IMG/VR virus record: IMGVR_UViG_3300036806_000183
Span: 1 to 38,041 of that record
Direction: 5' to 3' (one strand)
Source: a virus
Length of the DNA: 38,041 bases
Position numbers and translations under genes: made by a program. How positions within the stretch are numbered: the stretch's first letter is position 1; the number at the start of each line of letters is the position of its first letter. Below the pieces are notes generated by a model that did no database searches, was not told where the DNA came from, and worked only from the letters and a program-made list of their open reading frames with translations. Shown here piece after piece: positions 22,704 to 29,019 of this stretch.

Positions 22704-23324
22704 ATGACCCGCGAGAACAAGCAGCTCGCCTTCCTCTTCTTTGCGCTTATCGTGGGAGCGCTCTTCTGGCTGAATTGGGCGGACCAGCAGCTGGTCGTCC
22801 ACGCGCAGGCCTCCGGCGCCTGCATCTGGGAAACCGTCGATCCTCCCGTGACGATCCCTCCGCAGCTCCAGGTTCCTCCGACCTGTGTGCCTTTGCAGAC
22901 GATCGTAAACGCGGCGGCGACCGCGGCGGCGGCGCAGCTGAAGCCCTTTACTGGCGGCGCCTGCGCCCCGCCAGCGGGCGCCTCGAACGGGCTTGTGGCC
23001 CTGGTCCCTGGCGGAACCTGCCTTCCCGTGGTCGGGGTGAGCAGCTCGGGCTTCACGGCGGGCCTCGGCGATCCCACCTGCATTCCGCCACCTGGTGCGA
23101 GCGTCCAGGTGTGCGGCATGTACCAGGACAGCACCTTCTTTCGGATGGCCGTCGTGACGGTTCCCGGCACCAACGCCGGCGTGACCTTGCCAACGCTGTG
23201 CCCGTCTCCCCTCACGCTCGACACCTGCATCGGGATCTGGCACCAGGGGCCGCTCGACCGGGTGGCTTGGGTCCTCCGGCTGCCGACCAGCGTCGCTGGG
23301 TGGACGACCACCACCGGGCAATGA
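22704..23324 (+). CDS. Membrane-anchored or secreted cysteine-rich protein
   Basis: A 206-residue protein with AGGAG before its ATG. Residues 8-24 (AFLFFALIVGALFWLNW) form a single N-terminal membrane anchor or signal; the rest should lie outside the cytoplasm. It has eight cysteines, most in a recurring T/A-C-x-P context (PTCVP, GACAPP, GTCLP, PTCIPP), suggesting disulfide-bonded repeats. The C-terminus is beta-rich. No family is recognised. Topology fits an envelope protein, for example for superinfection exclusion or lysis control, but that is inference. Confidence 0.68.
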   Translation: MTRENKQLAFLFFALIVGALFWLNWADQQLVVHAQASGACIWETVDPPVTIPPQLQVPPTCVPLQTIVNAAATAAAAQLKPFTGGACAPPAGASNGLVALVPGGTCLPVVGVSSSGFTAGLGDPTCIPPPGASVQVCGMYQDSTFFRMAVVTVPGTNAGVTLPTLCPSPLTLDTCIGIWHQGPLDRVAWVLRLPTSVAGWTTTTGQ

Positions 23325-23348
23325 TTCGATCTACCTATCACCACGACA

Positions 23349-23444
23349 GGGGGCGCGGAGGGACAGGGGAATACCCCGAAAAGGGACCCAGGCGCCCCCG
23401 ACTTAAATCGAGTGAAGAGGGCCGCAGCGGTATCGCGGCCCTCT
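23349..23444 (+). ncRNA. Strongly folded intergenic RNA (candidate)
   Basis: GGGGGCGC (23349-23356) pairs with GCGCCCCC (23392-23399), enclosing GGGG-AATA-CCCC (23366-23377) and a GGGACCC palindrome. A second perfect 10-bp stem follows, AGAGGGCCGC/GCGGCCCTCT (23416-23425 with 23435-23444) with a 9-base loop. No T tract follows, so this is not a classical terminator. It fills a 133-base gap in an otherwise packed genome and ends 13 bases before the next ATG. Confidence 0.5.
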
Positions 23445-23457
23445 GCGCAGGCGCGGC

Positions 23458-23643
23458 ATGAGCGACGAGAAGGTAGTCCCGATCGCGCAGTTGCCGCTGT
23501 TCGCCGCCGGCAAACATGCCCAGCTGAACGGCGGCGGCCAGCACGACTTTCACTTCCACGCGGATTCCCGCCTGGTGGTCTGCGACAATTGCCACCAAGT
23601 GATGAATGACGGCGCCGCAGCGATCTGTCCGACGCCGAAATGA
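23458..23643 (+). CDS. Small Cys/His protein
   Basis: A 61-residue protein with HDFHFHAD, CDNCHQ and a final Cys, a likely zinc-binding set. It has no clear Shine-Dalgarno; the hairpin just upstream may control access. It overlaps the next gene by four bases (ATGA). Function unknown. Confidence 0.6.
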   Translation: MSDEKVVPIAQLPLFAAGKHAQLNGGGQHDFHFHADSRLVVCDNCHQVMNDGAAAICPTPK

Positions 23644-23972
23644 AAGCGCACTTCAAAAGCGGCAACGGCCGCCTGGTGGTCGAAGTCGAGGCCGAAGACG
23701 TCAGGAGCTTGTTCGAGAAGCTGGCGGCCGTCCAGGAGATTCTCGACGCCGATCCAGCCTGCGGCGCGTGCGCCTCTCCGGAGATTCGTTTCCGCGTGCG
23801 CAGGGTCGGCAAGTACACCTACTACGAGCAGGTCTGCCTGGCGTGCAACTCGGTACTCAGCTTCGGCCAGATGAAGGAAGGCGGCGCGCTCTTCCCACGC
23901 CGCAAGGCCTCCGATGGCTCGTCACTACCCAACCGCGGATGGGTGCGCTATCTTGGCAAAAAGGAGAGCTGA
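23640..23972 (+). CDS. Zinc-ribbon phage protein
   Basis: A 110-residue protein. It opens with MKAHFKSGNGRLVVEVE, then a helix SLFEKLAAVQEIL, then a zinc ribbon CGAC (residues 41-44) and CLAC (67-70), and ends with FGQMKEGGALFPRRK and GWVRYLG. This layout is common in early regions of siphoviruses and often lies near DNA-replication or recombination genes; single-strand DNA binding has been suggested for such proteins but I cannot show it. Confidence 0.72.
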   Translation: MKAHFKSGNGRLVVEVEAEDVRSLFEKLAAVQEILDADPACGACASPEIRFRVRRVGKYTYYEQVCLACNSVLSFGQMKEGGALFPRRKASDGSSLPNRGWVRYLGKKES

Positions 23973-24127
23973 TGCTGAAGATCGCAGTCGTCCTGTTGGG
24001 ACTGGCCTTCCAGGGCCCGTTCCCGCCGCCCGAGGAACCGCCGCCGTGCATGCCGAACTGCCGGCCGCCCATGCCGCCTTCACCGGCGCCGCGGCCTCCG
24101 GTCCCAGCGCCAAAACCCCGCGAATGA
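23972..24127 (+). CDS. Short secreted proline-rich protein, possibly Rz1-like
   Basis: A 51-residue frame with AAGGAGAG before its ATG, overlapping the previous stop by one base. Residues 1-14 (MLKIAVVLLGLAF) are a signal-like hydrophobic segment; the remainder is one-third proline with Cys26 and Cys30. Size, signal and proline content recall outer-membrane spanin (Rz1) proteins, but a lipobox with an early Cys is absent. Confidence in translation is good, in function low. Confidence 0.5.
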   Translation: MLKIAVVLLGLAFQGPFPPPEEPPPCMPNCRPPMPPSPAPRPPVPAPKPRE

Positions 24128-24315
24128 AAACAGCGAGCGCAGTCAAGACCCTGGCCGAAATGAGAGCCTCGCTGTGCAGCCACTTCTCGCGGCCCGTCGG
24201 CGTGCACTTTGACGGCAGAACCTTTGAGCGCTGGTGGGCACGGAAATGCACTGCGCGCAGGCGATATTACCGCATGTGCGATCGCCGCGGCCTGCACAAA
24301 TCGAGAGGAGCGTAA
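24124..24315 (+). CDS. Small basic protein
   Basis: A 63-residue protein coupled by ATGA to the proline-rich gene. It is Arg/His-rich with Cys18, Cys42 and Cys52 and aromatic residues (FERWWARK, RRRYYRMCDRRG). Nucleic-acid binding is plausible from charge. No family recognised. Confidence 0.5.
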   Translation: MKTASAVKTLAEMRASLCSHFSRPVGVHFDGRTFERWWARKCTARRRYYRMCDRRGLHKSRGA

Positions 24316-24482
24316 TGCCTGACAGGGAAGTGTGGGCGCTCATGATGCATGCGGCACTCGGCGCGGTCGAGAGAGGCGGAACCGAAAAGCACCAGGCGGA
24401 AAGAGCTGCGCGGCTGGCGGACGCCGCGCTCGAAGAGCTTCGTAAGCGGTGGCCTAAACGCGGGCCAGAAGACGAGGACTAG
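24315..24482 (+). CDS. Small helical protein
   Basis: A 55-residue frame with GAGAGGAG upstream; its ATG overlaps the previous TAA by one base. The product is a single charged helix (REVWALMMHAALGAVERG, AERAARLADAALEELRKRW). No family recognised. Confidence 0.55.
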   Translation: MPDREVWALMMHAALGAVERGGTEKHQAERAARLADAALEELRKRWPKRGPEDED

Positions 24483-24487
24483 TCCAC

Positions 24488-24955
24488 ATGGGCTTCGTAC
24501 AAGAGTTCGCGAAGTATTGCAACGTGGAAGAGGGTTGGCGGCGCGGCCTCCCCTCGTGGGTGAACAACAACCCGCTGAACCTCGACGCGCCGACGCCTCG
24601 ATCAGTAGGCAGAGATTCGCACGGCCGAGCAGTATTCAAATCGGTCGCGGATGGCTGGGCAGATGCGGAGTCCTACATCGCCTCGCACATCACGCACTAC
24701 AGCACGATTGCAGGCGGGCTTACACTGAACACGTTCTTTGCAGGCCAGCGCAGCGCAGACGGAAAGGTGATCGCAGGCGGTTACAGCGGATTCGCACCCG
24801 TAGCGGACGCACGCGGGAAGAACGAACCGAACGCTTATGCGGACGCCCTGGCGCATGGCCTCGGCATCGATCCGAGCGCACCGCTGCTGCCGTTCCTGGA
24901 CCCGGGCGGGTGGCCCCCGCGTCCGCCCCCGCCGCCGGCGCCCGCGGTAGCGTAG
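24488..24955 (+). CDS. Lysozyme-like (P5-type muramidase) protein
   Basis: A 155-residue protein with the P5-like muramidase series: FAKYCNVEEGW with Glu14/Glu15 as candidate catalytic acid, NNNPLNLD (26-33), GRAVFKSVADGWADAESYI (46-64), and FAPVADARGKNEPNAYADA. The C-terminal 30 residues are almost all Pro/Ala/Gly. No signal peptide, so it would need a holin or a virion to reach the wall. It is a better endolysin candidate than the exported lysozyme-like gene at 21301, and the two share the same motif order. Confidence 0.65.
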   Translation: MGFVQEFAKYCNVEEGWRRGLPSWVNNNPLNLDAPTPRSVGRDSHGRAVFKSVADGWADAESYIASHITHYSTIAGGLTLNTFFAGQRSADGKVIAGGYSGFAPVADARGKNEPNAYADALAHGLGIDPSAPLLPFLDPGGWPPRPPPPPAPAVA

Positions 24956-24963
24956 CGCGCGCC

Positions 24964-25341
24964 ATGGCGCGGACGTTCGCTACCCCGTGTACAGGCCAGG
25001 GCTGCAGAAACCTGGTCTGCGGAGGCGGACGGTGCCACGCCTGCCAGGTCCGCCGTAGCGAGGCCGCCCAGATGCCTGGCGGCGGCCGTATCTACGACAC
25101 CGCGCGCTGGACCGCCGTCCGTATCGCCGTCCTGCGCAACGAGCCCTACTGCCGCGCCTGTCGCGCGGCAGGGCGCAACGTGATCGCCTACGCCGTCGAT
25201 CACATAGTCGCGCTGGAGGAGGGCGGGGACCCCTGGTCGCGAACGAACCTCCAACCGCTCTGCAGGAGCTGCCACGGCGCCAAGACGCGCGCGGAGACGC
25301 TAGGCGAGGCGAAGCGAGCGCAGCCAGGCCGGGGGGGGTAA
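24964..25341 (+). CDS. HNH endonuclease
   Basis: A 125-residue protein with the HNH core VDHIVALEEGGDPWSRTNLQ-LCRSCHGAKT: the His of DHI, the Asn of RTNLQ and the His of CHGAKT, and zinc cysteines CRAC and CRSC. An extra CRNLVCGGGRCHAC cysteine cluster lies at the N-terminus. In HK97-like phages such HNH proteins are needed with the terminase for cos cleavage. Here it lies 6 kb upstream of the terminase genes, less close than usual but on the same strand. Start ATG chosen at the beginning of conserved sequence. Confidence 0.85.
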   Translation: MARTFATPCTGQGCRNLVCGGGRCHACQVRRSEAAQMPGGGRIYDTARWTAVRIAVLRNEPYCRACRAAGRNVIAYAVDHIVALEEGGDPWSRTNLQPLCRSCHGAKTRAETLGEAKRAQPGRGG

Positions 25342-25550
25342 AAAAGCCGGGGCCGCCAGGCCGGCCAGCGCCGCGCGCCTCAACGCAAACCGCCGCGAAA
25401 ATAGCCTTTTTTTCCCCAACCCTGGAAACCTTGGGCCCTAGAACCGCTCTAAGGCGTTTTTCTTCTTACGATTAGGGCCCGTCCGCGCTTGCAACACGAG
25501 CGCTTCGGAGTGATCAATGGTGTGCGGGCAACCCCCGCCAGGAGAACGCC
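25342..25550. other. Noncoding gap with a long hairpin
   Basis: A 209-base gap after the HNH gene. It has GC-rich palindromes (GGCCGGCC near 25370), a run of seven T (25407-25413) and a hairpin at 25433-25480. A second T-run follows CGC-TCTAAG-GCG (25445-25461), which may be a weak terminator. No start-like sequence other than that of the next gene. Confidence 0.5.
25433..25480 (+). other. Inverted repeat GGGCCCTA/TAGGGCCC
   Basis: Perfect 8-bp arms at 25433-25440 and 25473-25480 around a 32-base loop that contains TTTTTCTTCTTA. It could be a terminator-like RNA structure or a protein site (GGGCCC is itself palindromic in each arm). Confidence 0.5.
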
Positions 25551-25988
25551 ATGAAACAACGGACCTTAGACCCCTCGATCGCGGACGCGCCCAGCCAGGC
25601 GCAAGACGAAAGCCAACTGGCACCCAACTCGGGGGCAACTGGCACCCAACCGAGGCGCGCGCGCGCCGCCAAACCGGCCCCGGCCGCCAAGCGGGCGGCC
25701 AAGGCGCCTTCCGCCAAGAAGACCTCTGGGAAGAAGGCCACCCCCGCAAAGAAGGCCGCCAAACCCGCACACAAGCCCGCCAGCGCCCGCGAGTCCAAGC
25801 AGGACCAGGTGGTCGAGATGCTGCGGGCGACCGGGGGCGCGACCCTGGCCGCGATCATGAAGGCCACCGGCTGGCAGGCGCACAGCGTGCGCGGCTTCAT
25901 CGCCGGCGCGGTCAGCAAGAAGCTCGGGCTGAACGTGAGTAGCTTCAAAAACGACGCGGGCGAGCGGACCTACGCGGTGAAGGGCTGA
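25551..25988 (+). CDS. DUF3489 protein with histone-like basic N-terminus
   Basis: A 145-residue protein with AGGAGAA before its ATG. Residues 35-80 are Lys/Ala/Pro-rich like bacterial histone H1-type tails. Residues 82-143 match the DUF3489 domain: SKQDQVVEMLRATGGATLAAI, TGWQAHSVRGFIAG, KKLGLNV, RTYAV, a winged-helix-like fold. It should bind DNA. In this phage it may compact or mask DNA or regulate transcription. The N-terminal low-complexity DNA could vary in length. Confidence 0.82.
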   Translation: MKQRTLDPSIADAPSQAQDESQLAPNSGATGTQPRRARAAKPAPAAKRAAKAPSAKKTSGKKATPAKKAAKPAHKPASARESKQDQVVEMLRATGGATLAAIMKATGWQAHSVRGFIAGAVSKKLGLNVSSFKNDAGERTYAVKG

Positions 25989-25994
25989 ACCCCC

Positions 25995-26153
25995 ATGAAC
26001 CGCGACCTGGCCCTGATCGTATTGCGCGCGCGGCGCCGCCTCCTGGTGGCCCGCTTCGACACCTTCGACTGGTGCGGGGACGGACCCCGCGCCGCCGCCT
26101 ACGCCAGCACGCAGCGGCGGATCGCCGCCCTGCTGATCGGAGGCCGCCCGTGA
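25995..26153 (+). CDS. Small basic hypothetical protein
   Basis: A 52-residue frame six bases after the DUF3489 gene, overlapping the next GTG by four bases. It is an Arg/Ala-rich helix pair with FDTFDWCGDGPRAAAY in the middle. The Shine-Dalgarno is weak (AAGGG at 11 bases). No family recognised. Confidence 0.5.
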   Translation: MNRDLALIVLRARRRLLVARFDTFDWCGDGPRAAAYASTQRRIAALLIGGRP

Positions 26154-26422
26154 AACAAACGTATTCAGTTGTGGTCGAGAGCGGTTCTTGCTCGATGGAT
26201 TATCAGCGCTGGGAGGAGAGGGCCAACTGCGGGCACGCCCACAGAACGATCGAGACCGCAGAAGCCTGCATGGAGAAGCTCACGCGCTGGTATTGCAACC
26301 ACGGTAGGGTGCAGGGTACTCCGTGCGCCGCTTGTATGGGCCGAGCCCAGGGGCACTCGACTTCCGCTCGCTGGTATAACGCGCGGATACACAACCAGAA
26401 TGGCGAGCGGGTGGTGCAATGA
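26150..26422 (+). CDS. Cys/His-rich hypothetical protein
   Basis: A 90-residue protein from a GTG coupled to the previous stop, with GGAGG upstream. Cysteine and histidine residues are paired (CGHAH, EACMEK, YCNHG, CAAC), consistent with one or two zinc sites. It resembles the sort of short zinc proteins scattered through this genome. Function unknown. Confidence 0.6.
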   Translation: MKQTYSVVVESGSCSMDYQRWEERANCGHAHRTIETAEACMEKLTRWYCNHGRVQGTPCAACMGRAQGHSTSARWYNARIHNQNGERVVQ

Positions 26423-26508
26423 ACGCCTTTGCCGCCCTTGGCCACGTCGAGCAGCTGATCGGGCTGATGTTCCTGGTCGGGGTGTCCTTGTACGCCCGCA
26501 GCCGCTAA
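26419..26508 (+). CDS. Possible 29-residue membrane peptide
   Basis: A very short frame ATGA-coupled to the preceding gene. Residues 8-25 are hydrophobic (VEQLIGLMFLVGVSLYA). No clear Shine-Dalgarno. It may be a coupled membrane peptide or chance. Confidence 0.35.
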   Translation: MNAFAALGHVEQLIGLMFLVGVSLYARSR

Positions 26509-26513
26509 GCCCC

Positions 26514-26529
26514 GTCAAATTTATTTGAC
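26514..26529. promoter_or_regulatory. Palindromic operator
   Basis: GTCAAAT-TT-ATTTGAC is a perfect 7+7 palindrome with a two-base centre, standing out as AT-rich in GC-rich DNA. Its right arm overlaps the -35 of the promoter at 26525, so a bound repressor would block transcription. Candidate binders encoded here are the ribbon-helix-helix protein and the winged-helix protein just downstream. Confidence 0.65.
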
Positions 26530-26554
26530 CCCGCCGCCCCCCGCGCAGTATGCT
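26525..26554 (+). promoter_or_regulatory. Sigma-70-like promoter
   Basis: TTGACC (26525-26530) and TATGCT (26549-26554) are 18 bases apart, the best promoter match in the window. Transcription would begin near 26561 and read into the winged-helix/methylase pair. Confidence 0.62.
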
Positions 26555-26574
26555 CGGGGGGCTTTCCCGTTTTT
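26536..26574 (+). terminator. Terminator overlapping the promoter
   Basis: GCCCCCCG (26536-26543) pairs with CGGGGGGC (26555-26562), 8 bp, followed by TTTCCCGTTTTT. It would end transcripts from the small-gene run. The -10 box of the promoter lies in its loop. Confidence 0.65.
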
Positions 26575-26597
26575 GCCACACAATCTCTGGAGGTCCC

Positions 26598-27056
26598 ATG
26601 GCCAAGCGGCCTAACACCATCAAGTGCGAGATAGTAAAGGCGCCGGCAGGCCTCGTCTTCGCCGAGGGCTTCACCGGGCGCAAAAGCCTGTACCGCGACA
26701 AGCTCTTCCTGGCGCTGCAGCAGGACTCGGTCCTGCGGGTGGCGGCCGGCGATATATACCAGGTGAACCAGTTCCGCGCAGCCGCGAGGAAGGCCAGGCT
26801 GAAGGTGGTCATCGCTGCGGCCGGCGACTGGCTCTATATCAAACCGATCCAGCCGACCGAGGGCTGGAAGGCGCTGCTGCTCCTGCTGCGCGAACCGCGG
26901 ACGATGGAGGAGCTCCGCGCCAAGAAGATTCCGGACCTGGACCTGGGCACGGAGCTGGCCAAGATGCGCAGCGAGGGCCACGCGCACGTGATCAAGCAGC
27001 GCGGCCTCGAATGCTGGGTGCTGACCGAGAAGGGCCTCGACCTGGTGGCGGCGTGA
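26598..27056 (+). CDS. Winged-helix-like protein paired with a methylase
   Basis: A 152-residue protein with CTCTGGAGG five bases before its ATG. Residues 1-90 are alpha/beta (KCEIVKAPAGLVFAEGF, LYRDKLFLALQQ). Residues 94-150 have a winged-helix pattern: WKALLLLLREPRTMEELR, LGTELAKMRSEGHAH, and a wing ending in LECWVLTEKG. It could be the repressor for the palindrome 70 bases upstream and thereby control the methylase, with which it overlaps by four bases. The regulatory role is inference. Confidence 0.68.
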   Translation: MAKRPNTIKCEIVKAPAGLVFAEGFTGRKSLYRDKLFLALQQDSVLRVAAGDIYQVNQFRAAARKARLKVVIAAAGDWLYIKPIQPTEGWKALLLLLREPRTMEELRAKKIPDLDLGTELAKMRSEGHAHVIKQRGLECWVLTEKGLDLVAA

Positions 27057-28330
27057 CGATCGAGCTGTGGCCGCTGGACCGTATCAAGCCGTATCCAGGC
27101 AACCCGCGTAAGATTCCGGAGAGCGCGATCAAGAAGGTGATGGCCAGCCTCCTGGAGTTCGGCTGGCAGCAACCCATCGTCGTCGACAAGGACGGTGTGA
27201 TCATCGTCGGGCACACCAGGCGGGAGGCCGCCAGGCGCCTGGGCTGGTCCGAGGCGCCCGTCCACATCGCGGCGAACCTGACGCCCGAGCAGGCCCGCCA
27301 GTACCGCCTGGCGGACAACCGCACGAACGAGGAATCGGCCTGGGACCAGGGGCTGCTCGGCGCCGAGCTGCGCGACCTGATCGCCGCCGGCGCCGACACC
27401 GGGTTGACGGGCTTCGATCCCAACGAGCTGGAGCAGCTCTCGGCATCGGCCGCCACGCTGCCCGACGAAGCGGCCCCGGCGCCGCCTGTCGAACCCACCG
27501 CCAGGGCGGGCGATCTATGGTCGCTGGGCCCGCACCGCGTGCTGTGCGGCGACGCTACCAGTCGGGAGGCGGTCGAGGCGCTGCTGGCCGGCCATAGCCC
27601 GCGCCTAATGGTCACCGACCCCCCCTATGGAATCGAGCTGGACCAAAACTGGAGACACGAAGCCGGTCTGCACAGGCGCGGTGCTGGCGATCGAACCGCC
27701 GGCCATCAGAACACGCAGATAGAGGGCGACAGCCGCAGCGACTGGTCAGAAGCGTTCGGGCTGGTGGCATCGATCGAGGTGGCCTATGTTTGGCATGCCA
27801 GCCGCTTCACAGACGTGATCCTTCAAGGGCTGCTGCGGCTCGGGTTCCTTTATCCGCAGCAGATCATCTGGAGTAAGCACAGCACGATTCCGATGCGGAC
27901 CCATTACTGGTTTTCTCACGAACCATGCTGGTACGTGAGGAAGAAAAATGCAGCCTGGTACGGCAAGCCGGGTGCGGGTAACACGACGGTGTGGGAAGCG
28001 CCGTCGCCGAAGCGAAACTCCGCCAAAGAGAAAGCCTTCGATCATCCCAACCAGAAGCCGATCGAATTGGCACGCAAGCCGCTGCGCAACCACACCAAGA
28101 AGGGCGAGCTGCTCTATGACCCGTTCCTCGGGTCCGGCACCACGCTGATGGCGTGCGAGGAGCTGGGGCGCGTCTGCGCTGGAATGGAGATCGATCCGCG
28201 GTTCGTCGACGTCGTGATCCTGCGATGGCAGGAGCTCAGCGGGAAGGAAGCCACGCTCGCCGGCCGCTCCTTCGCGGCGGTCGCTAAAGAGCGCGCGGCG
28301 CACCGGGCCCGTGATAGTATGTCCGCATGA
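27053..28330 (+). CDS. DNA methyltransferase with N-terminal ParB-like domain
   Basis: A 425-residue protein from a GTG coupled to the previous gene. Residues 1-90 are a ParB/Srx-like domain (YPGNPRKI, SLLEFGWQQPIVVD, VGHTRREAARRLG, RLADNRTNE). Residues 155-405 are an N4-cytosine/N6-adenine methylase: TDPPYG (188-193), HPNQKPIEL, then DPFLGSGTT (about 356-364) as the SAM-binding loop and AGMEIDPRFVD. DPPY before FxGxG indicates the beta class. No cognate restriction enzyme is adjacent, so it is probably an orphan methylase that protects phage DNA or marks it for regulation. Confidence 0.9.
   Translation: MTIELWPLDRIKPYPGNPRKIPESAIKKVMASLLEFGWQQPIVVDKDGVIIVGHTRREAARRLGWSEAPVHIAANLTPEQARQYRLADNRTNEESAWDQGLLGAELRDLIAAGADTGLTGFDPNELEQLSASAATLPDEAAPAPPVEPTARAGDLWSLGPHRVLCGDATSREAVEALLAGHSPRLMVTDPPYGIELDQNWRHEAGLHRRGAGDRTAGHQNTQIEGDSRSDWSEAFGLVASIEVAYVWHASRFTDVILQGLLRLGFLYPQQIIWSKHSTIPMRTHYWFSHEPCWYVRKKNAAWYGKPGAGNTTVWEAPSPKRNSAKEKAFDHPNQKPIELARKPLRNHTKKGELLYDPFLGSGTTLMACEELGRVCAGMEIDPRFVDVVILRWQELSGKEATLAGRSFAAVAKERAAHRARDSMSA
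28312..28320 (+). promoter_or_regulatory. Extended -10 before a leaderless start (TGATAGTAT)
   Basis: TGA-TAGTAT is an extended -10; TAGTAT ends six bases before the ATG at 28327, and no Shine-Dalgarno precedes the start. No -35 seen. Confidence 0.45.
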
Positions 28331-28521
28331 CTCTCTGGCTGTTGGTTTCACAGATTCTCGCCCGCTTGGCGAACACCGAGCAGCAACTCTCCGATCGCAT
28401 CGCCGCCCTAGAACGTCAGCAGGCCGCGCAGACGCTCTTGCTGGTCGCGATCCTGGCTGCTGTCACGCCCGCCAAGGCGGTGAGCGTCTCCCTGAAGCTG
28501 GGCCAGCCGATTCCGCAGTAA
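28327..28521 (+). CDS. Small membrane or coiled-coil protein
   Basis: A 64-residue protein overlapping the methylase stop by four bases. Residues 12-34 form a charged coiled coil (ARLANTEQQLSDRIAALERQ), flanked by a hydrophobic N-terminus and a hydrophobic segment at 36-50 (TLLLVAILAAVTPAKAV). It may be membrane-attached. No family recognised. Confidence 0.55.
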   Translation: MTLWLLVSQILARLANTEQQLSDRIAALERQQAAQTLLLVAILAAVTPAKAVSVSLKLGQPIPQ

Positions 28522-28546
28522 GCAAAACCCCCAAAGGAGACCAACT

Positions 28547-28882
28547 ATGAATTTCCCGCTTGGCGACACCCAGAAAGTGCCGTACTCGCTCACTGAACTG
28601 GACGCGGATACCAACCCGACCGCGGGCGACCCGTCCGACACCGTAACGATCGTCAGTGCCGATACGGACTCGGCCACGATCGTTCCCGATGCAACCCCGG
28701 CCCCCGGCACCGTTGCTTCCGGCTTCATCGTCGGCGGCAAGAAGCTGCAAACCGGCGTCGCTATCACCGCGACCGTCACCCGCAAGGACGGAAGCGTGCT
28801 GACCGCGACGGACCTCATCGACATCGTTCCTGGCGCGGCCAGTTCGATTTCTCTCGGCCTGGGGGCGCCCGTCTCTCAGTAG
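28547..28882 (+). CDS. Ig-like protein, candidate virion decoration
   Basis: A 111-residue protein with AAAGGAGA before its ATG. It looks all-beta: LGDTQKVPYSLTELDADTN, DTVTIVSADTDSATIVP, GFIVGGKKLQTGVAITATVT, ATDLIDIVPG. The strand spacing resembles bacterial Ig-like (Big_2 type) domains, which decorate capsids and tails. The good ribosome-binding site and the strong hairpin after it suggest high expression. No diagnostic motif, so the role is tentative. Confidence 0.6.
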   Translation: MNFPLGDTQKVPYSLTELDADTNPTAGDPSDTVTIVSADTDSATIVPDATPAPGTVASGFIVGGKKLQTGVAITATVTRKDGSVLTATDLIDIVPGAASSISLGLGAPVSQ

Positions 28883-28907
28883 GGGCGGTCCACGTTCGCT
28901 GGCTATG

Positions 28908-28930
28908 GGGCGGCGCATCGGGCGCCGCCC
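28908..28930 (+). terminator. Terminator-like hairpin
   Basis: GGGCGGCGC (28908-28916) and GCGCCGCCC (28922-28930) form a perfect 9-bp stem with a 5-base loop, followed by TAACTATTTG. The T tract is poor, so termination may be partial. Confidence 0.5.
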
Positions 28931-29019
28931 TAACTATTTGTGGCTCGAAGCCACGGCGGGCGACGCCGCGCGACCCGCCGCGACACAGCACCACAGCGCG
29001 GCAGAAATGGACCAAACGG

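Noticed and set aside
24349-24963. Long N-terminal extension of the HNH frame
   Set aside because: The upstream part is antiphase to the helical 24315 gene and the lysozyme-like gene; the HNH protein plausibly starts at 24964.
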